Of a DNA stretch of 64,000 nucleotides, positions 1 through 8,991 are shown piece by piece. The notes under the pieces were generated by a model. That model did no database searches, had not been told where the DNA came from, and saw nothing but the letters and a program-made list of their open reading frames with translations. A program made the translations under genes and the position numbers. Numbering within the stretch: the first letter of the stretch is position 1; every line of letters begins with the position of its first letter. The DNA is from Trichormus variabilis 0441 (lineage in GTDB: Bacteria; Cyanobacteriota; Cyanobacteriia; Cyanobacteriales; Nostocaceae): contig NZ_CP047242.1 of the NCBI RefSeq assembly GCF_009856605.1, positions 866,001 to 930,000 on the forward strand, in the 5' to 3' direction.

Positions 1-169
1 ACTTATCTAACTCGTTACTAAACCCAAAAGTTTGACCATCCCAAGTGAGAGTGTAAGCCTGAATTAAGCGACTTTGGGCGCTGGGAAGTTGTGTGAGTTG
101 CCGCTTGATAGCTGCACATAAAGCGGTACTGTGGGGATCGAGTGCAAGTAAAATAGTTGGTTTTGGCAT
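1..169 (-). CDS. Unknown protein, N-terminal fragment cut by window edge
   Basis: An ATG on the minus strand at 169 opens a frame of 56 codons that is still open at base 1, so only the N-terminus is visible. It begins MPKPTILLALDPHSTALC and has a hydrophobic beta-strand-like start followed by a helix. It lies 86 bp downstream of the tubulin-like gene on the same strand, so it is probably part of the same transcription unit. I do not recognise the family. That it is a real gene rests on the open frame, orientation and codon use similar to its neighbours. Confidence 0.5.
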   Translation of the reverse strand, partial: MPKPTILLALDPHSTALCAAIKRQLTQLPSAQSRLIQAYTLTWDGQTFGFSNELDK

Positions 170-255
170 GAGGCTAGTACCGCTATGGGAAATTCTAAAT
201 GCTGATTTTGGCTGAGGAAAACTGAGAATATTTGCTTGATCTAAACCACTATGTA

Positions 256-2988
256 TTAACTAATCACATCTAAATCTTCTAGGTAGGAATCAATTTCTTG
301 AATTTCTAGTTCCACCTGTTCTTTAATTGGTAAACCGACTTTATTATTCTTTATTAGCTCATTGACTTGCTTAATATAGCTTTCCAGCGAAAATCTCGCC
401 CTTTCTTTATCTTCGTGGGTAATTTTATCAACTTTCTGAGCAATTTCTTTAACTAAAGAAACGTTATTCTTGAAAGCTTTAAATGCTGATCTGCGGTCAT
501 CACCCAATAGCAATATGCCATCTTCCAATTTTCTTGCTTGGTCTGTGTGTACAAAGTATTGCCGCTTTTGATTGACAATTAATGAATATGGATTAGGTGC
601 TAAGGCTAAAGCAAACCAACGCAATGCACCCCCGTCATCTTCTGGAGGAATCAAATTTGCCAAATTTGTCCAATTACGGTGTAAGTGTTTGAAGACTTTA
701 TCGGGATCTAGATAAGCTAACTCCATGTCTTTCATCCCATTTAGGGTAAACAAAGGTACACCTATTTCTATACGAAACAGTGTGAGTTTATGGGGTTCAC
801 CTGTAGGTACAAAAGAAACATTTCCTTTGCCTTTAGGTAGACGATTAGAAAGGGGTGGATTACTAAAAATAGTATTGTTACTTTCGACTCCGTAGTAATA
901 AAATTCTGTAATGACGTGTTGCTGTTTGGCTGGAATTTCTGAATCTTGATATTGCCACAAAGGAACTGCAAGTTTACCAAGTTGTTGTAAATCTTCCCCT
1001 GCATCTTCTGGGTTACCATCTGCTAATACTTGCTCAACGTTCATACTAGTGAGTGGACGATAAGTTTCCTCCATAAAGGCTAATATCTCATCCTTGACGT
1101 CTTCTGCTTTTTTATCAGACCAATTAGTTAAACTTTGAGACTTTTCTCGATACCAACGGATGAAATCCTCGCCACTGACTTTGGGGCGTTTCGATTCTAA
1201 ATCAACGCGCTGAATGGTATGAATAAATGGATTATCAGAATTACCTTGGCGGCTAACTTCGGCGTAACTTTGTTCTACATCTCGATAAACTTTATCTAGG
1301 TTGCTGTGTATGCGTTGACATTGTTCTTGAATTTTTTCGATCTTACTTCGCAGTACTCCACAGACTTCTGCTGCTTTATCACAGCGTTTCCAGTGTAAAT
1401 ATATCCGCCACTTTTGGTCAGCCCGTTCTTTATATCTCTGACAAGCTGCTTGGATTGTATTCTTATTAGGAAACCAAGCTTCGGAGGCTTCTTTAATTTT
1501 TTCTTCTTGGGGTTCTAACTTTAAAGTGGAAAAATTAGACTGTGCTTCTTTGGATTTGCGCTGCACATTTTGTTGTAACTCATCTATCTTTTGATAAAGA
1601 ATACTCACGAATTGTAGGGTAGAAGCTAGACCGTTGGGACGGTTCAGACTCCTCTCTAGCCAGTCCAAAATAGTAGCTGTTGCTGCCTTTTCCAAACGAT
1701 GAAAATTCATCGCCAAATCTTTAGCCGTCCGTTGCTCCATTTGATCTAACTGGCGCTTGTACAGTTCTTTAATCGTCGGTAAAGATGTGCGGTCATATTT
1801 CATTTCTCCGATGCGGAATTCTGGTTTGATTTGTCCACCGCGATCGCTCTCTGTCAAACTATCTAATACAGTCGTCGCTTCTCCTAATTTGCAGTCTTGT
1901 AAAAAACGCTCAATTTCGCTGTCTACATCAATATTTGCAGTCGTAGCCATCAACTCATTTTTCAATAAGTTCTGCGTATCTTCTAGTTTCATTCGCTCAT
2001 ACTGCTGTACTGGCAAAGTCAAGGTAGCAAAGCCAAAACTACAATAATTTATATTCCTTCCTCGGACTTTTTCACCAGTAGCCAAATAAGCCCGAATATT
2101 ATCAGCAACGTTGGCAGCATCTAGACCAATTTGGGAGCCAATTTGAATATACAAACCATCAGCAATTAAGTTTTGTAGGTCGTTAGGACGGCTGACTACA
2201 GTACCATTTTTGTTCATACCATCCATCAAAAATACTGCATCGAAAGGAGGGCGATCAGCTTTGACTTTGGTAATACCATAATCAATCTCTAAAGGATTGG
2301 ATGGTGACAAACTCCAGAAGTGTTCAATCTCCTTCAGCGCGCCATAAGCATTGGATTTGACGAGGTGTGTTTGGGGAAGATTGGCAAAAACTCTAGGTAA
2401 TACAAATAGTCCCGTAATATTGGAAAAGCTATTAAGATATTGTCGGGCTAAAAATGCCACATCTAAAAAAGTACCGCTACCTGTTCCCCCTGCTAAACTA
2501 CCAATAATAAAAACTTCCACACCATCACGATTAGATACTTGAAAGTTATCTGAAAATGCTTGTTTGCTACTGCGAATTTCGCGGACAGCATTAATCGCCT
2601 GACTAATTAAACCGTTAATATCACCGACTTTCGCAAAGAAAGCCAACCGTCCACGGGCGCGAATTTGACCTGCACCACTAATCAAGCTGGATGTGGGAAT
2701 GTTTCTAGGCCACCATTCATCAATGTGATCGTTGCGTGTTAATGGTAATGGATTGGCGACAGAAATCGCATAAAGTTCATTAGGTTCTAAGACAACCTTA
2801 GTACCATCAGGTGATTTTTCCCGGCTTTGAATATTTTCAGTGGTATCGATAGAAAGAAACCGAATAATTTCTGGTACGTAGCCATAAACATCTATGAAGC
2901 GCTTTTTCAACTTGAGTGTAACTTCATAACCAGTGCCGCCTAAACCGATGACAACAGTAGGGCGAAAAACAACTGTGGGACGCGACAT
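256..2988 (-). CDS. Tubulin/FtsZ-like GTPase domain protein (910 aa)
   Basis: The N-terminus has a glycine-rich nucleotide-binding segment, VVIGLGGTG, at about residues 12-20, and a tubulin signature loop, AGGTGSGT, near residue 168. This matches the bacterial 'tubulin-like' family (Pfam Tubulin_2 type) of large proteins with an N-terminal GTPase fold. Residues of about 430-640 are rich in charged and Q/E/K residues and look like coiled coil. There is no signal peptide or membrane segment, so it should be cytoplasmic. A good ribosome site (AGAGGAAA) precedes the ATG at 2988. It starts 20 bp after the von Willebrand A gene and is probably co-transcribed with it. These proteins are poorly characterised; a filament-forming or scaffold role is inferred from the fold only. 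Confidence 0.8.
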   Translation of the reverse strand: MSRPTVVFRPTVVIGLGGTGYEVTLKLKKRFIDVYGYVPEIIRFLSIDTTENIQSREKSPDGTKVVLEPNELYAISVANPLPLTRNDHIDEWWPRNIPTSSLISGAGQIRARGRLAFFAKVGDINGLISQAINAVREIRSSKQAFSDNFQVSNRDGVEVFIIGSLAGGTGSGTFLDVAFLARQYLNSFSNITGLFVLPRVFANLPQTHLVKSNAYGALKEIEHFWSLSPSNPLEIDYGITKVKADRPPFDAVFLMDGMNKNGTVVSRPNDLQNLIADGLYIQIGSQIGLDAANVADNIRAYLATGEKVRGRNINYCSFGFATLTLPVQQYERMKLEDTQNLLKNELMATTANIDVDSEIERFLQDCKLGEATTVLDSLTESDRGGQIKPEFRIGEMKYDRTSLPTIKELYKRQLDQMEQRTAKDLAMNFHRLEKAATATILDWLERSLNRPNGLASTLQFVSILYQKIDELQQNVQRKSKEAQSNFSTLKLEPQEEKIKEASEAWFPNKNTIQAACQRYKERADQKWRIYLHWKRCDKAAEVCGVLRSKIEKIQEQCQRIHSNLDKVYRDVEQSYAEVSRQGNSDNPFIHTIQRVDLESKRPKVSGEDFIRWYREKSQSLTNWSDKKAEDVKDEILAFMEETYRPLTSMNVEQVLADGNPEDAGEDLQQLGKLAVPLWQYQDSEIPAKQQHVITEFYYYGVESNNTIFSNPPLSNRLPKGKGNVSFVPTGEPHKLTLFRIEIGVPLFTLNGMKDMELAYLDPDKVFKHLHRNWTNLANLIPPEDDGGALRWFALALAPNPYSLIVNQKRQYFVHTDQARKLEDGILLLGDDRRSAFKAFKNNVSLVKEIAQKVDKITHEDKERARFSLESYIKQVNELIKNNKVGLPIKEQVELEIQEIDSYLEDLDVIS

Positions 2989-3008
2989 TTCATTTCCTCT
3001 AATATTTT

Positions 3009-4835
3009 TTAAAAATCTGTCAGCCCACTGTTTTGTTCATAGGGCCGTTGATTGCCAATCCAGTTAAATCGCAGCTTTACGTTATCAACCTGGATTGTGT
3101 CTTCATCGTAAAGTTGATATGTAGTTATCTTTTCATTATTGACAAAAGTAATACCGCTTACACTCCGTATATATACATATTTTTTACCAGATTGCCAATT
3201 GATGACTAATTCTGCATCACTATTTGTAGAGGCGATCGCTGGAACTAATGCACTCAAGTTAACTTTTTGCCTATGCTGATGGGTAAGACTGATATATTGT
3301 TCTTCCGGTGATATGGGGGCTGGTTCTAATAGTTCTATTTCCCCTTCTAGATGGTTGCGAGTGCCAATATCTTGGGCTAATTCCCAAGGAGTTTTACGTT
3401 GAATCAAGCAAATTATGCTTAAGGTAATTAAGAAAAGCAGTAATATCAATAGCGTCCAAATAACGATTTTTCGTCCCAATGGCATCAAGATTTGCATCTG
3501 AACTTCTGCACTGAGGGGACTAGTAAGCGGGTTATCTGGAGTAACAACTACATTGAATTTACGCTTACCATCAAAACTATTATCAGCCACCTCAATCTGT
3601 ATAGGTATTTTAGTTTCTCCGACTGCCAAAGATACAGATGTTGAAGGCTCTTTTAAAGAAATATCTTTAGTCTTGCCTTGCAGTTGTAAGCTAGCTGTTC
3701 CAGATATGCTGCTACGAACTATTAACGTTTGCGTTTGGCTAGTTTTTCCTGATTCTACAGAACCAAAGTTAAAGCTACTTGGTTGCACTGACAATTGGGG
3801 TTTAATCGTGACAGATAAATCAATAGCTTGTGGAGCAATAGCTTTATCTGTTGCCGTCAATAATAAGCGCAGTTTCCGATTACCTCCCTGTGCATTTACG
3901 GGGATTTGTAAACTAATAGGAATAACTTGTTGTTTATTGGCAGCTAAATTAATTCTCTTTGGTGAGACTAGGCTGATACCACTTTTTTCTAGGTCTTCTA
4001 GTTGTAAACTAACCTTAGCATTGACATTGCTAATGCTATTAATATTTAGTGCTTTTGTCGTTGTTCCTGGCAATACAGGCGGCAAATCAACAGTAGATAA
4101 ACTAAAATCAATCTGAGGTTGAATTAGTGTTGGTCTAATATTTTGAGCCAACTTGTTTAATTGCACTCCTCCAGGGTCACGCAAGACCCTTCCTTTGCCA
4201 CAAAGTGCTGGATTATTAGCAAATTCATTTAATTGTTTTTCGTGTTCTTTCAATCCTAAAGATACGAAAAATACATAAGGTTTACATTCTTGTTCGCGTA
4301 AAAGTTGCGTACTTTGAGGAATCGGTACAGGATTAGGAATACCTTGGACATCTTCCAATCCATCTGTTAAAAAAACTATACTCACAGTCCTATCCGCAGT
4401 ATTAGGACGTTGATTTAATTTGGCAGAAGTAGAGAGCGCTTGTTGTACTGCCTTACCTGTGTGAGTACGCACACCATCAGCTTTGAGGTTGTTAATAATT
4501 TGTTTGAGCTTACCCCGATCTGGATTGCTGACAATAGGAATTTCTTGGGCTTGCAAAGTTACATCACTATCAAAGTTATAAATAGTAACTGTATCCCCTA
4601 ATTTGGCAGTGTTGACAAATTCATTAATAGAATTCTTGACTTGAGCAAAGATATTTCTTGTACCACCGACACCACGCATGGAAGCAGAAGTATCTACTAC
4701 TACAATCCAGTCAATTCCACCTTTAGGATTTTGAGCCAATACTTTAGAAAATTGAGAAATTGACAATATCAACAAGAGACAAATACTGGGTATTGAAGTA
4801 AATTGCAAAAAATATCTCAAGTAGTTAAAATTCAT
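3009..4835 (-). CDS. Secreted/membrane von Willebrand factor A protein with FHA-like C-terminus (608 aa)
   Basis: A signal peptide (hydrophobic residues about 15-33, ending ...VLAQN) is followed by a VWA domain with a complete MIDAS start, VVVDTSASM, at about 45-53. Residues of about 250-440 look like beta-sandwich repeats. A single strong membrane helix lies at about 450-475. The last 110 residues read like an FHA fold, with strands around ITFVNNEKI and LYDEDTIQV. The predicted topology puts the VWA domain outside the cytoplasmic membrane and the FHA-like domain in the cytoplasm, where the tubulin-like protein next door would be. FHA domains bind phosphothreonine, so phospho-dependent coupling to that partner is an inference worth holding, not something shown here. 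Confidence 0.75.
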   Translation of the reverse strand: MNFNYLRYFLQFTSIPSICLLLILSISQFSKVLAQNPKGGIDWIVVVDTSASMRGVGGTRNIFAQVKNSINEFVNTAKLGDTVTIYNFDSDVTLQAQEIPIVSNPDRGKLKQIINNLKADGVRTHTGKAVQQALSTSAKLNQRPNTADRTVSIVFLTDGLEDVQGIPNPVPIPQSTQLLREQECKPYVFFVSLGLKEHEKQLNEFANNPALCGKGRVLRDPGGVQLNKLAQNIRPTLIQPQIDFSLSTVDLPPVLPGTTTKALNINSISNVNAKVSLQLEDLEKSGISLVSPKRINLAANKQQVIPISLQIPVNAQGGNRKLRLLLTATDKAIAPQAIDLSVTIKPQLSVQPSSFNFGSVESGKTSQTQTLIVRSSISGTASLQLQGKTKDISLKEPSTSVSLAVGETKIPIQIEVADNSFDGKRKFNVVVTPDNPLTSPLSAEVQMQILMPLGRKIVIWTLLILLLFLITLSIICLIQRKTPWELAQDIGTRNHLEGEIELLEPAPISPEEQYISLTHQHRQKVNLSALVPAIASTNSDAELVINWQSGKKYVYIRSVSGITFVNNEKITTYQLYDEDTIQVDNVKLRFNWIGNQRPYEQNSGLTDF

Positions 4836-4894
4836 GGATAGATGTCTCCAGTCATAAATTTATGACTTTTTCTAGAAATTAATGGGCAATAGAG

Positions 4895-5143
4895 CTATGT
4901 TGAGTGATATTTAGCCAAAATATTTTGACCATCTTTACCAAGCTTATCTAACAAAGCTTCTATTTGTTGAATAGCGAGTTTTGAAGGCTTAGTATGCCCA
5001 TTTTCCCAACGGTTTACAGTCGGAAAAGTTACACCAAGAATTACTGCAAATTCTTCTTGGGTTAAACCCATAACCAGCCTAATTTCTTGAATGAACTGAC
5101 CAATTTTTGGTTGTTCAAATATTATTTTCTTTTGGCGAGACAT
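4895..5143 (-). CDS. XRE-family helix-turn-helix regulator (82 aa)
   Basis: This is a compact Cro/C1-type DNA-binding protein. The helix-turn-helix lies at about residues 22-50 (LTQEEFAVILGVTFPTVNRWENG), with the typical 'VNRWENG' recognition helix. There is no second domain, so it is a minimal regulator or antitoxin-sized protein. It sits 59 bp upstream of the VWA gene on the same strand and is the likely regulator of that operon. No toxin partner is visible: the neighbour is a full VWA protein and the other side is a gene-free stretch. Confidence 0.85.
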   Translation of the reverse strand: MSRQKKIIFEQPKIGQFIQEIRLVMGLTQEEFAVILGVTFPTVNRWENGHTKPSKLAIQQIEALLDKLGKDGQNILAKYHST

Positions 5144-5685
5144 TCGACTTCCTAACCCATTAACTGGAGGAATGTAATAAGTGATATATCAAGTTATATA
5201 TTAACTAGATAATTTAGGAATGTCACGTATCTATAATGTTCAGTGTATTTGCGTAAGTTTAAATAATATTTATAAATATTGTTAATATTTTCTTGGCAAT
5301 ATTTCCTATATCAAATGCCTGATGTATACGTAATCATAGCAATATAAAAAATAAAAATTAAATTATAAATTCTTGCCTAATAAGTTGCTATGACATGAAG
5401 CATATATCCTGTGATCCATTATCGTCAATGTCTAGCAAGAAACTAACATTTTTTATGTTGTCTATTCGATTAGTGGTAAATCTACTCATTCCCAACTCAT
5501 TAATGATCATCATATAAGCTACTACTCAGCACAATTAATGATGAGATGAGTCAAGACTTAGATTAGGCGATCGCTTCCATCAAGCAAATATCTTAAGAAA
5601 AAATTTTATACTGGGGTTCTAAGTGTCCAAACCCTTAATATTGCGTGTTCATGCGTAAGTCCTAACTATAAACTAATTGTTCAAG
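5144..5685. other. AT-rich gene-free stretch, probable promoter of the XRE operon
   Basis: There is no convincing coding frame in these 542 bp. The first 60 bp upstream of the XRE gene contain the perfect 10-bp palindrome TGATATATCA at 5182-5191, followed by another AT-rich near-palindrome. This could be an autoregulatory operator, but AT-rich palindromes arise easily by chance. The rest shows nothing I can name. Confidence 0.4.
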
Positions 5686-8600
5686 TTATTTTTTTGAATC
5701 CTTGACCAATGAACGTTGCAGCAACAAATATACAGAAGGGACAAAATATAAGGCAATTAAAGTAGCTCCCCCTAACCCACCGACAATGGTAATGGCAAGT
5801 GGTGGCCAAAAACCACTGGTATCTAATAATAGGGGTGTAAATCCAATAATAGTAGTTAAAGTAGTTGCAATGACATGACGGGTGGAACGGATGACTACTT
5901 TTCTGGCTGCATAGCGATCGCCTTGACGGGCTTTGGGGTCATGATTAAGGGAACTCAGAACAACAATTGAATCGTTGACGGCAACGCCAATCAAGCCAAT
6001 CATGCCTAAAATTGCCGTAAATCCGAAAGGATAATTAAACAAAGCTAACGATCCCAATCCTAAACCCATCGATAAAATAGCAACCACTAGAATAATGCTT
6101 GCCAACCGAAAAGAACTAAAAGTTAGTACTAAACTGGCGATCATTATAATCATTAACACCCCAACGGTAGAGATGAGGTTACTTAAAGCATCACCCCGTT
6201 CTCCTTCTTCTCCACCAAAATCCCAAGAATAACCAGAGGGTAGGGTAAAGTTACTTGCTGTTAAACGATTTTGAAAGTCAGTCTGTACCTGCGCTGCTAG
6301 CATTCCTGCGGGAATAAAACCCTGTACAGTATTAACTCTTTTGCCATTACGGCGAGAAATCGTCACCACATCTGGAACAATTTCCACGTTACCAACCGCA
6401 GATAAGGGAACAACCCTATTACCAGACTGGTTTGAGTTCCCTGGAGATAAAAGGGTTGATGAAGCAATATCTCCTAAATTTCCTCGTTCTGATTCTAAAC
6501 TACGTACCCGTACTGGTAATTCTTCCGTCCCCTCGAAAATCGAACCCCCAACAATTCCCTCTAAGTTGGTGTCCAATTGTCTAGCAACGGCGGTTTTGTC
6601 TAGTCCTGCTAAACGCAGTTGTTCTTCATCTAGATTTAATGCCAACTTCGGTAAGGTTTCGGTTAAATTAGCGCGGGTATGGATGACATTGGGTGTTTTG
6701 GCTAATTCAGCTCGCAGTTGATCTCCTAACTCTCGTAATCGATCTAAATCAGATCCATAAACTCGCAGTTCAATGGGTGCGTCAAAAGGTGGGCCTTGTT
6801 CTAACTGTCGGACAATAATTTGGGCTGCGGGAAAGGCTTGATCAAGTTCTTGTTGTAAGGTTCGGATTAAGGAACCAGACTTGACATTTTTCTGAAGTTG
6901 GACTAGACCCTGCGCATAATTAGGAGAATTTTCCCGATTTTGAATCACATTGTAATAAAAAGGTGGCGCACTTTTGCCGATAAACCATTGAACATCGGCA
7001 ATTTCGGGATGGCGTAACATCAATTCTCGCGCTTGAGTCACTTGGGACTGTGTTTGTTGCAAAGAAGCTTGAATGGGCAATTCAAAATTTAAATAAAATT
7101 GACCGCGATCTGTGGGGGGGAAAAATTGCTGCTCCAGATTAGCCAAGGACATAAAGCCCCACAACGGTAGGATCAAGCTTAAAGCTATGCTCAATAAGGG
7201 TCGGCTGAAAGTGCGATCCAGACTCCAACTGTAAAATTGTCCTAAGTGATGGTGAGAAAAACCCACTTGCCACCAACTTCCTGATACTGGTGTGGGTTTC
7301 CAATAATGTAACCGACCGGCTAAAGCGGGAATCACTGTTAGAGCTAGAAATAAAGAGCTAACTAGGGCGAGAATTACAGTTACCCCAATAGTTCCCGTAA
7401 ACTCCCCCGTTCCTCCAGGTGCAGTGGCGATAGGTACAAAAGCCAGAACACTGGTAAATGTGGATGCCAATAAGGGAGAAAAGATTTCCCGGACAGTAGT
7501 AGCAACGGCTTTTTTAGGTGTTAGTCCTTCTCGTAAATAAATTTGAACTTCATCTACAACGATAATGGCGTTATCAATTAACAGTCCCAAGGCAATAATC
7601 AGACCGGTCACAGAAATTTGATGTAGCGGCACCCCTAAAAGCTTCATGCTACCAAAGACCATGAAAACAGACAGAGGTAAAGCAGAACCAACAATTAACG
7701 AAGACTTCCAGCCCATCATGAATAGGGTAATGCCAACCACCAAAACAGCCCCAGTGATTAAATTCATCAACACTTCGTTGAGACGCTGTTCTACGTAATG
7801 ACTTTGGTCAAACAGTATTTGCAGACCAACGCCCTTTGGTAATTGTTGCTGAAATTTCTTCAAGGTTGTGTTGGCGATCGCTGCCCAAGCATCCAAACGC
7901 TGTTGTGATTCAACGAACGCAGAGATGGCGATCGCTCGACGACCATTAACTAAGGCTAATTCTCTAGGGGGATCTAAAATTCCCTTTTTAATTTGGGCAA
8001 TATCTCCTAGTCGTACTACATTGCTGGAGTTACCCGACTGAATTGATAAGCGATTGAGACGGTCAAGAGAATCAAGTTCTCCATTAATTTCTAATAATAA
8101 ATTACTTTGGTTGCTCCGCAGTTGCCCAGCCGCAACTTTAGCATCACTCTGTAAAATTTGTTGAGATAGAGATTGTATTGTTAACCCTAAATTCGTTAGT
8201 TGTTTTGGGTTAACCTCAATGGCAATTTCTTCCTGGGGTGTGCCAAACTGCTCGACCTTTTCTGTTCCCCCAATCAAACGTATTTGATCGTCTAATTCTT
8301 GCGCCCAACGGCTTAAAATTGCGTAGTTGGGGGCTGATTTCAAATCCCAGGTCAAAGCGACAATTAAAGCATTAGCCTTAGGTTTCGACTGTTCAAATTT
8401 AGGAGTTGCGGCACCTGAAGGCAATAGGGGAATCGTATCATTGATTTTAGCCCGCACCCTTGACCAAACAGGATCAACATCGTTGATTGTATCGTTTAAT
8501 TCAACTGTAATGCTGGAGAATCCCAGACGTGAGGTGGATTCAATATTATTAATTTCTTCTACTTCAAATAGGGATTGTTCTAATTTATCGGTGATTAGGG

Positions 8601-8775
8601 TTTCCACCCGTTCTGGTGCCGCACCTGGAAAAACCGTTGTAATCACCGCAAACCGGGGAGTAATTTCTGGATCTTCAATGCGAGGTAAACTAAAAAAGGA
8701 AGATAAACCCCAAACAGCGATCGCTAAAACTGTTAATATTAGTAGCCGGACATTTTGATAAAAAAGATTATTCAT
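5686..8775 (-). CDS. RND-family efflux transporter, inner-membrane pump (1029 aa)
   Basis: The length, an N-terminal membrane helix, two large periplasmic loops and two blocks of helices (about 330-500 and 850-1020) fit the AcrB/HAE1 superfamily. The family start motif 'LPRIEDPEITPRFAVITTVFPGA' type sequence is present near residue 30. The proton-relay site of TM4, Asp-Asp in AcrB, reads Asp-Asn here (LLIDNAII), and the TM10 lysine of AcrB is replaced in GVAVNDSIVV. Both variants occur in cyanobacterial homologues. The partner adaptor gene lies 213 bp upstream on the same strand. No outer-membrane factor (TolC type) is in the window, so the pump must borrow one. The substrate cannot be told from sequence. 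Confidence 0.92.
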   Translation of the reverse strand: MNNLFYQNVRLLILTVLAIAVWGLSSFFSLPRIEDPEITPRFAVITTVFPGAAPERVETLITDKLEQSLFEVEEINNIESTSRLGFSSITVELNDTINDVDPVWSRVRAKINDTIPLLPSGAATPKFEQSKPKANALIVALTWDLKSAPNYAILSRWAQELDDQIRLIGGTEKVEQFGTPQEEIAIEVNPKQLTNLGLTIQSLSQQILQSDAKVAAGQLRSNQSNLLLEINGELDSLDRLNRLSIQSGNSSNVVRLGDIAQIKKGILDPPRELALVNGRRAIAISAFVESQQRLDAWAAIANTTLKKFQQQLPKGVGLQILFDQSHYVEQRLNEVLMNLITGAVLVVGITLFMMGWKSSLIVGSALPLSVFMVFGSMKLLGVPLHQISVTGLIIALGLLIDNAIIVVDEVQIYLREGLTPKKAVATTVREIFSPLLASTFTSVLAFVPIATAPGGTGEFTGTIGVTVILALVSSLFLALTVIPALAGRLHYWKPTPVSGSWWQVGFSHHHLGQFYSWSLDRTFSRPLLSIALSLILPLWGFMSLANLEQQFFPPTDRGQFYLNFELPIQASLQQTQSQVTQARELMLRHPEIADVQWFIGKSAPPFYYNVIQNRENSPNYAQGLVQLQKNVKSGSLIRTLQQELDQAFPAAQIIVRQLEQGPPFDAPIELRVYGSDLDRLRELGDQLRAELAKTPNVIHTRANLTETLPKLALNLDEEQLRLAGLDKTAVARQLDTNLEGIVGGSIFEGTEELPVRVRSLESERGNLGDIASSTLLSPGNSNQSGNRVVPLSAVGNVEIVPDVVTISRRNGKRVNTVQGFIPAGMLAAQVQTDFQNRLTASNFTLPSGYSWDFGGEEGERGDALSNLISTVGVLMIIMIASLVLTFSSFRLASIILVVAILSMGLGLGSLALFNYPFGFTAILGMIGLIGVAVNDSIVVLSSLNHDPKARQGDRYAARKVVIRSTRHVIATTLTTIIGFTPLLLDTSGFWPPLAITIVGGLGGATLIALYFVPSVYLLLQRSLVKDSKK

Positions 8776-8786
8776 AGGATATTTTT

Positions 8787-8991
8787 ATCGTAAATTCAAG
8801 GGTTTAAAACCCCTCTCTTACAAAGTTCTGTGACGCTCTCTACGAGACGCTAAAAGCGAACGCAGACTCGCTACCGCTACGCTAACGCCGGAAGTCGGCG
8901 CTCAGACTTTGCGCTACGTCTACACGTAATATCGAATTGGGATTTAAATCCCCGACCACAACTGTCTTTAATTTTGAATTTTGAATTGTTA
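8787..8991. repeat. Intergenic repeat with a second palindromic element nested inside
   Basis: The ends match a repeat at 30206-30312: both begin ATCGTAAATTCAAGGGTTTA and end with TTTGAATTTTGAATTGTTAA. The copy here is about 98 bp longer. The extra block (about 8818-8918) is GC-rich and palindromic (CTCTACGAGACGC..., ...CTACGTCTACACG), a type common between genes in Nostoc genomes. The repeat reaches the stop codon of the adaptor gene. Confidence 0.75.

Noticed and set aside
3553..4116. 187-codon open frame on the plus strand
   Set aside because: It lies wholly antisense to the VWA gene, has no family resemblance and no ribosome site; it is a shadow of the real gene.
4895..5143. XRE gene as antitoxin of a toxin-antitoxin pair
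   Set aside because: No small toxin-like partner lies on either side; the neighbour is a 608-aa VWA protein.
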